Origin: VXOI01 sp965261945
GTDB lineage: Bacteria; Chloroflexota; Dehalococcoidia; Lucifugimonadales; UBA3495
Reading direction: 5' to 3'
Length of the DNA: 64,000 bases
Assembly (NCBI GenBank): GCA_965261945.1
Contig: CBDHEF010000002.1
Span: 806,001-870,000, forward strand
The notes under the pieces are model-generated. The model had not been told where the DNA came from and did not search any database. It saw only the letters and a list, made by a program, of their open reading frames with translations. Below are positions 49,611 through 57,975 of this stretch, one piece after another (the stretch's first letter is position 1; each line of letters opens with the position of its first letter). A program made the position numbers and the translations under genes.

Positions 49611-52600
49611 ATGACCACCCATCTGAACCCCAATGACCCGCGCTATCCCGAATCCGCCGGGGAGATTCTCCGGCGCCACGAAAACGGGGAGCCCGAGGCC
49701 AATATCACCAGCGCGGTGCGCGACTTCCTCATCCTGACCGACTTGGCGAAAAGCCAGGAAATCATTGAGGAAAACCCACCCTCCGAGGGCAGCCGCAAAG
49801 CCGTTGACCTTACCGCGCTGGGCACTTTCATTGAATTCAAGCGGCGTATCGGCACGACGGGCGGTTTTAATCCTGACCCCGCCAACGTGGTCCAGCTCGA
49901 TGGATACCTGGAGCTCTCCCAAGCCGACGGCAAGGGCGTCCGCACCGGGATTCTGACCGACGGCAAGTATTGGCTGTTGCGCTGGCCTGGGGCGGGCGCC
50001 GTCAATACCGCGCGGCCCTACGGGTTCGTCCTGGAATCCGAAGAAAACTGGCTCCCGCTTTACGAGTGGCTGAGCGATACCGCGCTGGTTTCGCTGGAGG
50101 ACATCAAACCCGACAGCGAAAACATCGAAAGTCACTTCGGCCCCACCAGCGTCCGCTACCAGCAGGACATTGCCGCTCTCGAAATTCTCTACCGCCAGAA
50201 CGCCGGACTGGAAACCGTGCGGGTCAAGCGGCAGTTGTGGTTTGACCTGTTGCGGGCCGCCTTGGGTGAAATGGCAGACACGCGGGAAGAGCTGGACAGC
50301 CTTTTCATCCGCCATACCTACCTCAGCGCCGTGGTTGGCATGGCGGTGCAGGCATCCTTCGGCATAGAGCTCCGGCAACTTGCCGAGTCCGACCCGGCGG
50401 CCCTGGTCAACGGGCGCAAATTGCGCAGCGCCACCGGATTGCAGGGCGTGGTGGAATCGGACTTCTTTTCCTGGCCGGCCGAAGTGGGCGGCTTGCCGGT
50501 ACTTCAGGCCCTGGCCCGGCGGGCCGCCCGGTTCGACTGGCTCCAGGCCCTGCCGAACATCGCCTCCACCATCTACCAATCCATCATTCCGGCGGAAGAG
50601 CGGCGGGACTTGGGCGAATACTACACCCCGGACTGGCTGGCCCGGGCGATGGTGCAGGAACTGATAACCGACCCCCTGCGGCAGCGGGTGCTGGACCCGG
50701 CCTGCGGCTCCGGGGCCTTCATCGCCGAGGCCGTGGCCCACTTCATCGCCGCCGCGCAAGCCGCCGGTTGGGAACCCGCCGAAATGCTCAACCGGCTGCG
50801 GGTATCGGTCACCGGCATAGACGTCCATCCGGTGGCGGCGCACCTGGCCCGCTCGGCCTGGGTGCTGGCGGCCCGCCCGGCAATCAAAGCCGCGGTTAAG
50901 CAGGGTTTCAATTCCAACATATCCATCCCGGTTTACTTGGGCGATGCCCTGCAACTGCGCTTCCGCACCGGGGACCTGTTCGCCGAGCGTGAGGTGACCA
51001 TTGAGATACAGGACGAGCAGAATACCCGGCTGGTGTTCCCGGTCAGCCTGGTGGAGCGGGCCGAGGACTTTGACGGTCTGATGAGCAATATCTCCGACAG
51101 CATCGAGCGAGGGGATGACCCACTGCTCGCGCTGGATGACAGCCGCATCACCGACCCCGCCGAACGCAATACGCTGACGCCCACCATCGCGGCGATGCAG
51201 CGGCTCCACGAACAGGGCCGCGACCATATATGGGCCTACTATACCCGCAACCTGGTCCGCCCCGTCACTCTCTCCCGCAACAAGGTGGACGTCATCATCG
51301 GCAACCCGCCCTGGATCAACTACAACCAGACGGCCAACGTGCTGCGGACGGAACTGGAAGGGCTGAGCAAAAATGTCTACGGCATTTGGGCGGGCGGGCG
51401 CTACGCTACCCACCAGGACGTGGCCGGGCTGTTCTTCTGCCGCTGCGTTGAGCTCTACCTGAAACAGGGCGGCGTCATCGGGTTTGTGATGCCCCACAGC
51501 GCCTTGCAGGCCGGGCAATACAGCAAGTGGCGCAGCGGCAAATGGCAGTCGCCGCCGGTGGGCCGGGGCAAGAACCGGGTACCGGCTTACAATCTGTCGG
51601 TAGAGTTCAGCCACAAACTGGCTTGGGATTTAGAGCAACTGGAGCCAAATTCCTTCTTTCCGATGGCGTCCTGCGTGGTATTCGCCCGCAACACTGGCAA
51701 TAGCGGAATTTCCGCGCCGTTGGCCGGAGAAGCGCTACTCTGGCAGGGTAAAGCAGGCGCGAATGACGTGCGCCGAGAGCCAATCGCCATCACCGACACC
51801 GGCGTGGTAGGCGATTCTCCATACGCCGAACTGTCCCGGAACGGAGCCACGATATTTCCGCGTGTGCTGTTCTTCGTCAACGAAACAGAAAACCCGGCCA
51901 TCATCCAGGCCGGCCAGACAATCACCGTCAACCCACGGCGCGGCTCTCTGGACAAAAAGCCCTGGCGCGAGCTTGACCTGGACGCCATCAGCGGCCAGAC
52001 CATCGAGCGAAGCCACCTGTTCAACATACATTTGGGCGAAACGGTAGCGCCCTACGTGACTTTGGAGCCGTTGCAGGCGTTGTTGCCGCTGAAACAGGGA
52101 GACCACGCTATACCTGCCGACGATGACGGCCCCGGCGGAATCAGCCTGGGCGGGCTGGAACCGCGTATGCGAGAACGCTGGCAGACTGTCAGCGCGTTGT
52201 GGGAAAACAAAAAGGAGCCAGTCAACAGGCTGAACTTGTTGGGACGGATAGATTATCACGGCGAATTGTCGTCGCAACTTGATTGGCAATTAAACTCTAA
52301 CAACCGTCCAGTCAGGATAGCTTATACCAGTGCCGGACAGCCAACCGCGGCCATTCTGTATGACGATACAGATGTGGTCGAAAACGTCCTATTTTGGGTT
52401 ACTTGCAAGGATACCGGCGAAGCCAACTACTTGCTGGCAATCATCAACAGCAGGACGCTGTACGATACGGTTTCCAGCATCATGCCGAAAGGTCTGTTCG
52501 GTGCGCGTCATCTGCACAAACACCTGTGGAAGCTGCCGATACCGGAGTACGACCCGGCCAACGCGCTCCACGGGGAGATATCCGGGGCGGGAAAGGCGGC

Positions 52601-52799
52601 CGCGGCAGGGGCGGGGCGGGAACTGGCGGAGCTGCGGGAGGAATATGAGCAACGCCGCCAAACCTGGGAAGCCGACAACCGACGCGGCCCCGAACCCAAG
52701 CTAACCGTGACCGTCGTCCGCCGCGAGCTGCGTAAGTGGCTGCGGGCCTCGGACGAGGGCGCGGCGGTGGAGTCGTTGGTGTCACGCCTGCTGGGATAG
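49611..52799 (+). CDS. single-chain restriction-modification enzyme (type IIG-like N6-adenine methyltransferase)
   Basis: 1062-aa protein. Near residue 70, 'SRKAVDLTALGTFIEFKRRI' gives the Asp and Glu-x-Lys of a PD-(D/E)XK nuclease. Mid-protein: 'LGEYYTPDWLARAMVQEL', SAM motif I 'RVLDPACGSGAFIAEAV', 'SVTGIDVHPVAAHLARSAW', and motif IV 'VDVIIGNPPWINYNQTANV' (Asn-Pro-Pro-Trp, adenine N6). C-terminal target-recognition region with 'MPKGLFGARHLHKHLWKLPIPEYD' and a coiled tail. ATG 49611 is chosen over GTG 49599. It would both methylate and cut DNA without partner genes. Confidence 0.88.
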   Translation: MTTHLNPNDPRYPESAGEILRRHENGEPEANITSAVRDFLILTDLAKSQEIIEENPPSEGSRKAVDLTALGTFIEFKRRIGTTGGFNPDPANVVQLDGYLELSQADGKGVRTGILTDGKYWLLRWPGAGAVNTARPYGFVLESEENWLPLYEWLSDTALVSLEDIKPDSENIESHFGPTSVRYQQDIAALEILYRQNAGLETVRVKRQLWFDLLRAALGEMADTREELDSLFIRHTYLSAVVGMAVQASFGIELRQLAESDPAALVNGRKLRSATGLQGVVESDFFSWPAEVGGLPVLQALARRAARFDWLQALPNIASTIYQSIIPAEERRDLGEYYTPDWLARAMVQELITDPLRQRVLDPACGSGAFIAEAVAHFIAAAQAAGWEPAEMLNRLRVSVTGIDVHPVAAHLARSAWVLAARPAIKAAVKQGFNSNISIPVYLGDALQLRFRTGDLFAEREVTIEIQDEQNTRLVFPVSLVERAEDFDGLMSNISDSIERGDDPLLALDDSRITDPAERNTLTPTIAAMQRLHEQGRDHIWAYYTRNLVRPVTLSRNKVDVIIGNPPWINYNQTANVLRTELEGLSKNVYGIWAGGRYATHQDVAGLFFCRCVELYLKQGGVIGFVMPHSALQAGQYSKWRSGKWQSPPVGRGKNRVPAYNLSVEFSHKLAWDLEQLEPNSFFPMASCVVFARNTGNSGISAPLAGEALLWQGKAGANDVRREPIAITDTGVVGDSPYAELSRNGATIFPRVLFFVNETENPAIIQAGQTITVNPRRGSLDKKPWRELDLDAISGQTIERSHLFNIHLGETVAPYVTLEPLQALLPLKQGDHAIPADDDGPGGISLGGLEPRMRERWQTVSALWENKKEPVNRLNLLGRIDYHGELSSQLDWQLNSNNRPVRIAYTSAGQPTAAILYDDTDVVENVLFWVTCKDTGEANYLLAIINSRTLYDTVSSIMPKGLFGARHLHKHLWKLPIPEYDPANALHGEISGAGKAAAAGAGRELAELREEYEQRRQTWEADNRRGPEPKLTVTVVRRELRKWLRASDEGAAVESLVSRLLG

Positions 52800-52857
52800 G
52801 CTATCACCCAACTTCGGGGCAAGCGTAGACAAATTGAGACGACAACCTGCCAATTAG

Positions 52858-53351
52858 CTACATGAGCTTTGGATTTCGGGTGGTTGGCATTATGACCCTG
52901 AATCCAACTATGGGACCATATCGAAAGAGGCGCGTGTCATAGGTGTGAAATTCGGTTATCGGGAGTCCTGTTTTTGACAGCCACTGTGCGGTCGCCAAAT
53001 GTATTGCATCGAGAGGTTTGAGGCCCCAGCCTCTGGTAATAGAATCGCGCATCAGGCTGCGGGCTTCTCTGGCGATTCCACTGTGATACTCGACCATAAC
53101 CACAACTCTAAGGGTTCTCCCATTAAGAGATTGATTCGCCGCTCCACCTCCTCATCGAGTGCTCTCTGCATTTGTTCGGAAGCGGCGAATGCCACTTCCA
53201 CGCGGGAAAGGTCCGATGTATACAGATTGATGTCGCCTTCGGCGCTACTTTCCAGCAAGGCATTCAAGAAGGGCAAACGTTTTTCTTCCCCATTCACATA
53301 CGCGAGAAATACGCAGGAATCCCAGTAAATATCCGCCGTCGTATCAGGCAT
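52858..53351 (-). pseudogene. PIN-domain toxin split by a frameshift
   Basis: N-terminal part: 'IYWDSCVFLAYVNGEEKR' (first catalytic Asp) to 'LLMGEPLE'. C-terminal part, in another frame: 'VVVMVEYHSGIAREARSLMRDSITRGWGLKPLDAIHLATAQWL' with the DAIHLATA PIN signature. Inserting one base near 53120 (GAGTT to GAGGTT) rejoins them into a normal about 163-aa VapC-like RNase. Either a real inactivating deletion or a base error. Its start overlaps the stop of the upstream gene by 8 bp, as toxin-antitoxin pairs do. Confidence 0.75.
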
Positions 53352-54081
53352 CTCTCAGCTTGCGGATAGCATCTTCGGGCGACATATCCCCCGGCTGCCA
53401 CGGGACGGCGCCCTTGGCATCGCGGTAAGACCCGGCCGCTGCCTCCTCAAGAATTTCAACGTTCAGGATTTGCCGGATGGTGATAGGGCGGCCAGTCACT
53501 GCGTCCCTGGTCACCTGTCCGCTCACCATCGCCCGTTGTCCCCACGCCTCCCGCATTAATTCTTCTTGTCCCAATTTCAAGTAACAAGAAACCGCCCTGT
53601 CGTGAACTGTATCGTACAAGTTGAATCGCAGTCCGCCTCGATTGCTCAACACTTGCACTCTTCCGGTAACTGCCCCAATAGCAACGGTAGTGGCAGGTTC
53701 AACCGGAGTGTTTCCATTGTGATAAATAATATAATTAGATTCGGAGGTTTCAAAGCGTACATATTCTACTGAAGCGGTTAATCTTTTGATTGCCTCGGTA
53801 GCATTCCCTATTCGGCCGTTTCTGTGTATCTCTTGTTTATTTTGCAGCGCATTTCCGATTTTCTCAAATTCGAGGACAATCCGTTCGGCAATAGCCGGGT
53901 CATCGCACTCGCCCCGAACGGTGGCAATAGCGCTTCCGGGTTGCAAATCTTCAACTACCCAATCAACTTTAGAGTTTCCGGTTAACGCAACTATAAGCCG
54001 ACGGAATGCGGAGATTCCCGTATCCATTTGCTTAATGTCAACTCGCCCGCCCATTTCAAAAATTATGGTAGCATTAGACAT
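53344..54081 (-). CDS. putative antitoxin-like partner of the PIN gene
   Basis: 245 aa from ATG 54081. Not firmly assigned. The C-terminal 'AVPWQPGDMSPEDAIRKLRDA' resembles the PIN-toxin partner tail I recall from other genomes, and the stop overlaps the PIN start by 8 bp. The main body is beta-rich: 'AIIF' type start 'SNATIIFEMGGRVDIKQ', 'VDWVVEDLQPGSAIATVRGE', 'GAVTGRVQVLSNRGGLRFNLYDTVHDRAVSCYL', 'VSGQVTRDAVTGRPITIRQI', the last suggesting an OB-like nucleic-acid-binding fold. A role as antitoxin is inferred from gene order. Confidence 0.55.
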   Translation of the reverse strand: MSNATIIFEMGGRVDIKQMDTGISAFRRLIVALTGNSKVDWVVEDLQPGSAIATVRGECDDPAIAERIVLEFEKIGNALQNKQEIHRNGRIGNATEAIKRLTASVEYVRFETSESNYIIYHNGNTPVEPATTVAIGAVTGRVQVLSNRGGLRFNLYDTVHDRAVSCYLKLGQEELMREAWGQRAMVSGQVTRDAVTGRPITIRQILNVEILEEAAAGSYRDAKGAVPWQPGDMSPEDAIRKLRDA

Positions 54082-54228
54082 TTTCTGTCTCCCAAAACGC
54101 GCCGAACACCCCGGATACAACCCTCCCAAGATAAGACAATGCAGGTGGCGGCGATTATGCCCTACCAGAGAACAAGCCGCCAGTTTTTGCTCCCCATCAG
54201 GCCACGCACCGCCGGGAGTTGCGGGACG

Positions 54229-54768
54229 TTACTCCGGGCGGGGCGTCCGGTCTTCCAGGGGGTGCCAGTAGACGTTGCCCAGTTCAACTGCGCGCTCCAC
54301 GAACTTGTCGTTTCTGACGCTGGCGACGGCGGGGACGGCCGCTGCTCCGATGAACTCGGTCAGCAGTTCGGCGTTCCTTGCGGCCCGGTCGGTCTCGCGG
54401 TGGTTGGCGGTGAAGGATATTTCAACCGCGACGTACTTGGTGGTTGCGCCGTCTTTCGTCTCGATTATCAGGTCGGCGTTGCGGAAGCTCCGGAGCTGGT
54501 CGCGGCGTTCCCGGAGGCTTTCCCTGTCGAGGGCGTTCGCCGCCATTTGCGCCAGATCATCCATGGAGAGAGTGCGGACGTACTCCAGTCCCATGTCTTC
54601 GGCCATGCCGCGAGCGTCTCTGACCGTTCTCTGACGGGCGTGTACGCCCCTGATATAGGCAACGCTATCATCCATGCGGCCGCTGATCTGAACCAGCCGG
54701 TCGTAGGTAGCGGCCTGCCGCTCCAACAAGCACTGCATCTGCGCCATGAGAGTTCCACTACGCTCCAT
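54229..54768 (-). CDS. hypothetical protein with PD-(D/E)XK-like core
   Basis: 179 aa. N-terminal helix-rich segment 'QMQCLLERQAATYDRLVQISGRMDDSVAYIRGV' (coiled-coil-like), then 'FRNADLIIETKDGATTKYVAVEISFTANHRETDRAARNAELLTEFIG', where the Asp of 'NADLII' and Glu of 'VAVEIS' could be nuclease metal ligands but the usual Lys is Ser. 'AVPAVASVRNDKFVE' follows. Similar proteins are, as I recall, common in cyanobacteria. Upstream of the antitoxin-like gene on the same strand with 150 bp between. Function unknown; a DNA-associated role is a guess. Confidence 0.55.
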   Translation of the reverse strand: MERSGTLMAQMQCLLERQAATYDRLVQISGRMDDSVAYIRGVHARQRTVRDARGMAEDMGLEYVRTLSMDDLAQMAANALDRESLRERRDQLRSFRNADLIIETKDGATTKYVAVEISFTANHRETDRAARNAELLTEFIGAAAVPAVASVRNDKFVERAVELGNVYWHPLEDRTPRPE

Positions 54769-54849
54769 CTGCCTTCCCTATTATTCTATCCGGCCCTGCG
54801 CGGCCCCGCAATTCGATTCGACCCCAGGGCCTTTCGGTTCTTGGTGAAT

Positions 54850-54952
54850 TTGTCTGAACTGTGATTTATTTGATTATGAGATTCCCCTGATTTTTGCTGA
54901 CACGCCGGCAATCATGTAAATCCCTGCATCAGAAAAATCACAGTTCAGACAA
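54850..54952. repeat. MITE-like element with 18-bp terminal inverted repeats
   Basis: TTGTCTGAACTGTGATTT (54850-54867) is repeated perfectly inverted as AAATCACAGTTCAGACAA (54935-54952), about 67 bp apart, with further internal dyads (CTGATTTTTGCTGA / TCAGAAAAATCA). No coding capacity. Placed between divergent genes upstream of the first Rieske gene. Confidence 0.75.
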
Positions 54953-55059
54953 TTGCCCTGACAATCGAAAGGCCCTGATTCAAGCCCCGCCTTTCATCCC
55001 GCCCCCGGTTATCGTGTATAATGCAACGCAACTGTAGCCGCAGCTTGGAGCGTGTCCAA

Positions 55060-56361
55060 ATGGCGACAAAGATTAACGGAAACATCGGCAGCATCGTCAA
55101 TCTGGACGAAGGGCAAATCAGCCGCGAGATTTTCGTCAACGAGGACATTTACGCCCAGGAGCAGGAGCAGGTCTTCTCAAAGGCTTGGCTCTTCGTGGGA
55201 CACGAATCGCAGATTCCCAAGCCCGGCGACTACTTTGTTTCCAGCATGGGCGAGGAGTCGGTGATTCTCTGCCGCGACCGCGAGGGCGGGATTCACGTCT
55301 TCCTCAACTCCTGCACCCACCGCGGGATGAGGGTCTGCCGCTACGACGAAGGCAACACCCCGGTGTTCAGTTGCCCCTACCACGGCTGGAGCTTTGCCAC
55401 CGACGGCAAGCTGGTGGGCGTTCCCTACTTCAAGGACGCCTACAAGGGCGGTCTGGACAAGTCGCAGTGGGGCCTCATCGAAGCGCCGCAGATGCACAAC
55501 TACAAGGGCGGCATCTGGGCTTCATGGGACAAGCATGGCCCGTCATTCTCGGAATACATGGGAGACTTCACCACATATCTCGACCTGCTGATGGACGGGC
55601 GGGACGGCAGCGAGGGCGGCTCCGAGATCCTGGGCGGCGTCCAGAAGTGGACCATGCCCAACAACTGGAAATTCGCCGCCGAGAACTTCGCCGGCGACGG
55701 CTATCACAACATCAGCCATCGCTCGGTGGACATGGTGGGCATCGGCCCCAGCGGACTGGGCCGCCGCGACAACGCCGAGTACCAGGCGGGGCGCCGCATC
55801 AACATCTCTATGCCCCAGCGCGGACACGCCGCGGTGGTGGAGCTGTTCCCTCCGGACACATCCCAGATTTCAACTTACCAGAACGCCGCGGACGTGGAGT
55901 CGTATTTCCGCCGCGTGGAGGCAGAGCGGCGCCGTCGGCTGGACGGAAAGACCAATCTGCTGGGAGTGGTGGGCACGGTTTTCCCCAATATGTCCTACCT
56001 GGCGCGGCAACCCCGGTCCATCGCCGTCTGGCACCCGCGCGGCCCCAACCTGACAGAGGCCTGGCGCTGGTTCCTGGTGGACAAGGACACGCCGGAAGAG
56101 GTCAAGGACGTGTTGCGGCGCTACTACATCCGCTATTCCGGCCCGGGCGGAATGACCGAGCAGGACGACATGGAGAACTGGAACTACGCCCACAAGGCCA
56201 GCCGTGGCGCCATCGCCCGCCGCAAGCCCTACAACTACCAAATGGGTATCGGTCACCTCGTTGACGACACCGGGCTGCCCGGAGTCATCACGGAGCGCAT
56301 CAGCGAGCAGAATGCCCGCGGCTTCTACGCCGGTTGGGTGGGCATGATGGACGCGAAATAG
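55060..56361 (+). CDS. Rieske oxygenase alpha subunit, copy 1
   Basis: 433-aa aromatic-ring-hydroxylating dioxygenase alpha subunit. Rieske 2Fe-2S ligands Cys85-His87 ('SCTHRG') and Cys105-His108 ('CPYHGW'). Mononuclear iron ligands His216 and His220 in 'DGYHNISHRS', with the third Asp expected further on. ATG 55060 is chosen since the upstream 13 codons are not homologous; a TATAAT is at 55017. No beta subunit adjoins, so it may be alpha-only or share the beta at 60879. 91% identical to copy 2 across the Rieske domain but divergent after. Adds O2 to an aromatic or similar substrate. Confidence 0.92.
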   Translation: MATKINGNIGSIVNLDEGQISREIFVNEDIYAQEQEQVFSKAWLFVGHESQIPKPGDYFVSSMGEESVILCRDREGGIHVFLNSCTHRGMRVCRYDEGNTPVFSCPYHGWSFATDGKLVGVPYFKDAYKGGLDKSQWGLIEAPQMHNYKGGIWASWDKHGPSFSEYMGDFTTYLDLLMDGRDGSEGGSEILGGVQKWTMPNNWKFAAENFAGDGYHNISHRSVDMVGIGPSGLGRRDNAEYQAGRRINISMPQRGHAAVVELFPPDTSQISTYQNAADVESYFRRVEAERRRRLDGKTNLLGVVGTVFPNMSYLARQPRSIAVWHPRGPNLTEAWRWFLVDKDTPEEVKDVLRRYYIRYSGPGGMTEQDDMENWNYAHKASRGAIARRKPYNYQMGIGHLVDDTGLPGVITERISEQNARGFYAGWVGMMDAK

Positions 56362-56364
56362 TAA

Positions 56365-56394
56365 AGTTCCCTCTCCTTTAGGGGGAGGGTTGAA
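56365..56394. repeat. CTC/GAG repeat copy
   Basis: gttccctctcctttaggggg followed by agggttgaaat, immediately after Rieske copy 1. Confidence 0.65.
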
Positions 56395-56399
56395 ATAGA

Positions 56400-56443
56400 A
56401 ATTCCCTCTCCCTCTGGGAGAGGGTCAGGGTGAGGGCGTCCCC
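56400..56443. repeat. CTC/GAG repeat copy
   Basis: attccctctccctctgggag followed by agggtcagggtgagggcgtc; tandem with the previous copy, same orientation. Confidence 0.75.
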
Positions 56444-56482
56444 CCCCGAAAGGCAAACAAACACAGTTCAGGAGGAACGGTT

Positions 56483-57361
56483 ATGTCCAGTGTTACCCAA
56501 TTGGGCTACATCGGTATCAGCGTCAGCAACATCGAAGAGTGGGAGCATTTCGGCACCGAGGTGCTGGGGCTGCAATCAAACGGCGTCGCTTCCGACGGAA
56601 CCCTCTCCATGCGGATGGACGAGTACGCCCACCGCTTCATCGTCAGCCCCACCGGCAAGGACGACGTGGATTTCGTCGGCTTCCAGGTCACCGACCAGGC
56701 AGCTCTGGGTGAGATGGCGGAGCAGCTTCGCCGAGCCGGCATCGAGGTTTCCGAAGGCACGCCCGACGAGGCCAAAGAGCGCAGGGTAGAGGGGCTGATA
56801 AAGTTTGAAGACCCCGACGGAACCCCCACCGAGGTTTACTACGGCCCGCCCATCAGCTTCGACCGGCCCTTCAACAGCCCCCGGCCCGTCAGCGGCTTCG
56901 TCACCGGCGAGCAGGGCCTGGGCCACGTGGTCTACCACGTCGAGGACCTGGACCGGGCGGTGGCCTTCTACCGCGACGTGCTGGGAATGAGGATCAGCGA
57001 CTATATTCGCAACCTGGTTTTCTTCCACTGCAACCCGCGCCACCACACCGTCGCTCTCATCGAGTCCAAGGGCCGGGCCACCAAGAAGCTCAACCACTTC
57101 ATGCTCCAGACCCAGGGCATGAACGACGTAGGCTCTACCTACGACCTGGTGCTGGACTCAGAGATCAACGTCACCCGCGGGCTGGGCCGCCACACCAACG
57201 ACCACATGACGTCCTTCTACATGAAGACCCCTTCAGGATTCGACGTGGAATACGGCTGGGGCGCCCGCACGGTGGACGACGCCACCTGGCAGGTGCAGCG
57301 CCATGAGAAGGGCAGCATCTGGGGCCACCGCCCCGTCGCCCAGCCCGCCGCCACCAGCTAG
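56483..57361 (+). CDS. VOC-type extradiol dioxygenase (BphC-like)
   Basis: 292-aa two-module vicinal-oxygen-chelate enzyme. Module 1: 'LGYIGISVSNIEEWEHFGTEVLGLQ'. Module 2: 'GLGHVVYHVEDLDRAVAFYRDVLGMRI' with Fe ligand His, 'HHTVALIES' second His, and 'GFDVEYGWGARTVDD' the Glu. This fits 2,3-dihydroxybiphenyl/catechol-type 1,2-dioxygenases that cleave rings next to the diol. AGGAGGAAC precedes the ATG. Between a Rieske gene and a PaREP1-like gene; ring hydroxylation followed by cleavage is a natural sequence, with a dihydrodiol dehydrogenase missing from the immediate cluster. Confidence 0.9.
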   Translation: MSSVTQLGYIGISVSNIEEWEHFGTEVLGLQSNGVASDGTLSMRMDEYAHRFIVSPTGKDDVDFVGFQVTDQAALGEMAEQLRRAGIEVSEGTPDEAKERRVEGLIKFEDPDGTPTEVYYGPPISFDRPFNSPRPVSGFVTGEQGLGHVVYHVEDLDRAVAFYRDVLGMRISDYIRNLVFFHCNPRHHTVALIESKGRATKKLNHFMLQTQGMNDVGSTYDLVLDSEINVTRGLGRHTNDHMTSFYMKTPSGFDVEYGWGARTVDDATWQVQRHEKGSIWGHRPVAQPAATS

Positions 57362-57387
57362 AACGGAGAAGGCAAGGCAGGTTTCTA

Positions 57388-57942
57388 ATGGCCGAGCTAC
57401 CACCATTGCCAGAACCGGGGTTCCAAAGCGCCGACGACCGCCGGGCCATCGGGCGGCGGTTCATAATGCAGGCGCGGCGCTACCTGGAGCAAGGCGATCG
57501 TCTCCAAGCCGGCGAAAAGGCGTGGGGGGCGGTCGCCCACAACCTGAAGGCCGTCGGAGAACAGCGGGGCTGGCATCACGGCAGTCATCAACAAATTGAG
57601 AACATAGGCCGACAGATTGTTGCGGAGGTCGGCCGACAGATTGTTGCCGAGGTCGATAGTGGCGAACTTGGAAACGCCATCGCAGAGACCTTTCAGAACG
57701 GTCACCGGAACTTCTACGAAAATTACCGCACCATTGAAGAAATGAGGATTACGATTGAAGCGGCTGAAGAAGTCTTGCCCATGCTGGAGGCGCTGCAGCA
57801 CACCAATCCCCACCCGTTCACCATCACCTCCAATACCCAACTCCGCCGGTTGAGGGCACTGACAGGCAACAACGACCTGCAAATCGGAGACACGTCCCCG
57901 GTGGGGTTCTCCCTGGAACACAAACCCGGCGCTGACGGATAA
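57388..57942 (+). CDS. PaREP1/HEPN-like hypothetical protein
   Basis: 184-aa helical protein. 'RRYLEQGDRLQAGEKAWGAVAHNLKAVGEQRGWHHGSHQQI' has the PaREP1/HEPN-type pattern (Lys-x2-Trp, Lys-Ala, Arg-Gly-Trp). Many HEPN-like proteins are RNases or toxin partners, but in catabolic clusters their role is unknown. 'GRQIVAEVGRQIVAEV' is a perfect 8-residue tandem duplication from a 24-nt DNA repeat (57607-57654). The start lies 26 bp after the dioxygenase stop, suggesting one transcript. Function not established. Confidence 0.6.
   Translation: MAELPPLPEPGFQSADDRRAIGRRFIMQARRYLEQGDRLQAGEKAWGAVAHNLKAVGEQRGWHHGSHQQIENIGRQIVAEVGRQIVAEVDSGELGNAIAETFQNGHRNFYENYRTIEEMRITIEAAEEVLPMLEALQHTNPHPFTITSNTQLRRLRALTGNNDLQIGDTSPVGFSLEHKPGADG
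57607..57654 (+). repeat. 24-nt tandem duplication inside the PaREP1-like gene
   Basis: Two direct copies with one mismatch, encoding GRQIVAEV twice. Confidence 0.85.
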
Positions 57943-57975
57943 CCCGCCAACAACGACAGCGCTTCGGAGCGATAA

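Noticed and set aside
49587..51614. 675-codon minus-strand frame opposite the restriction-modification gene
   Set aside because: No motifs or start context; the plus strand carries intact methylase and nuclease motifs.
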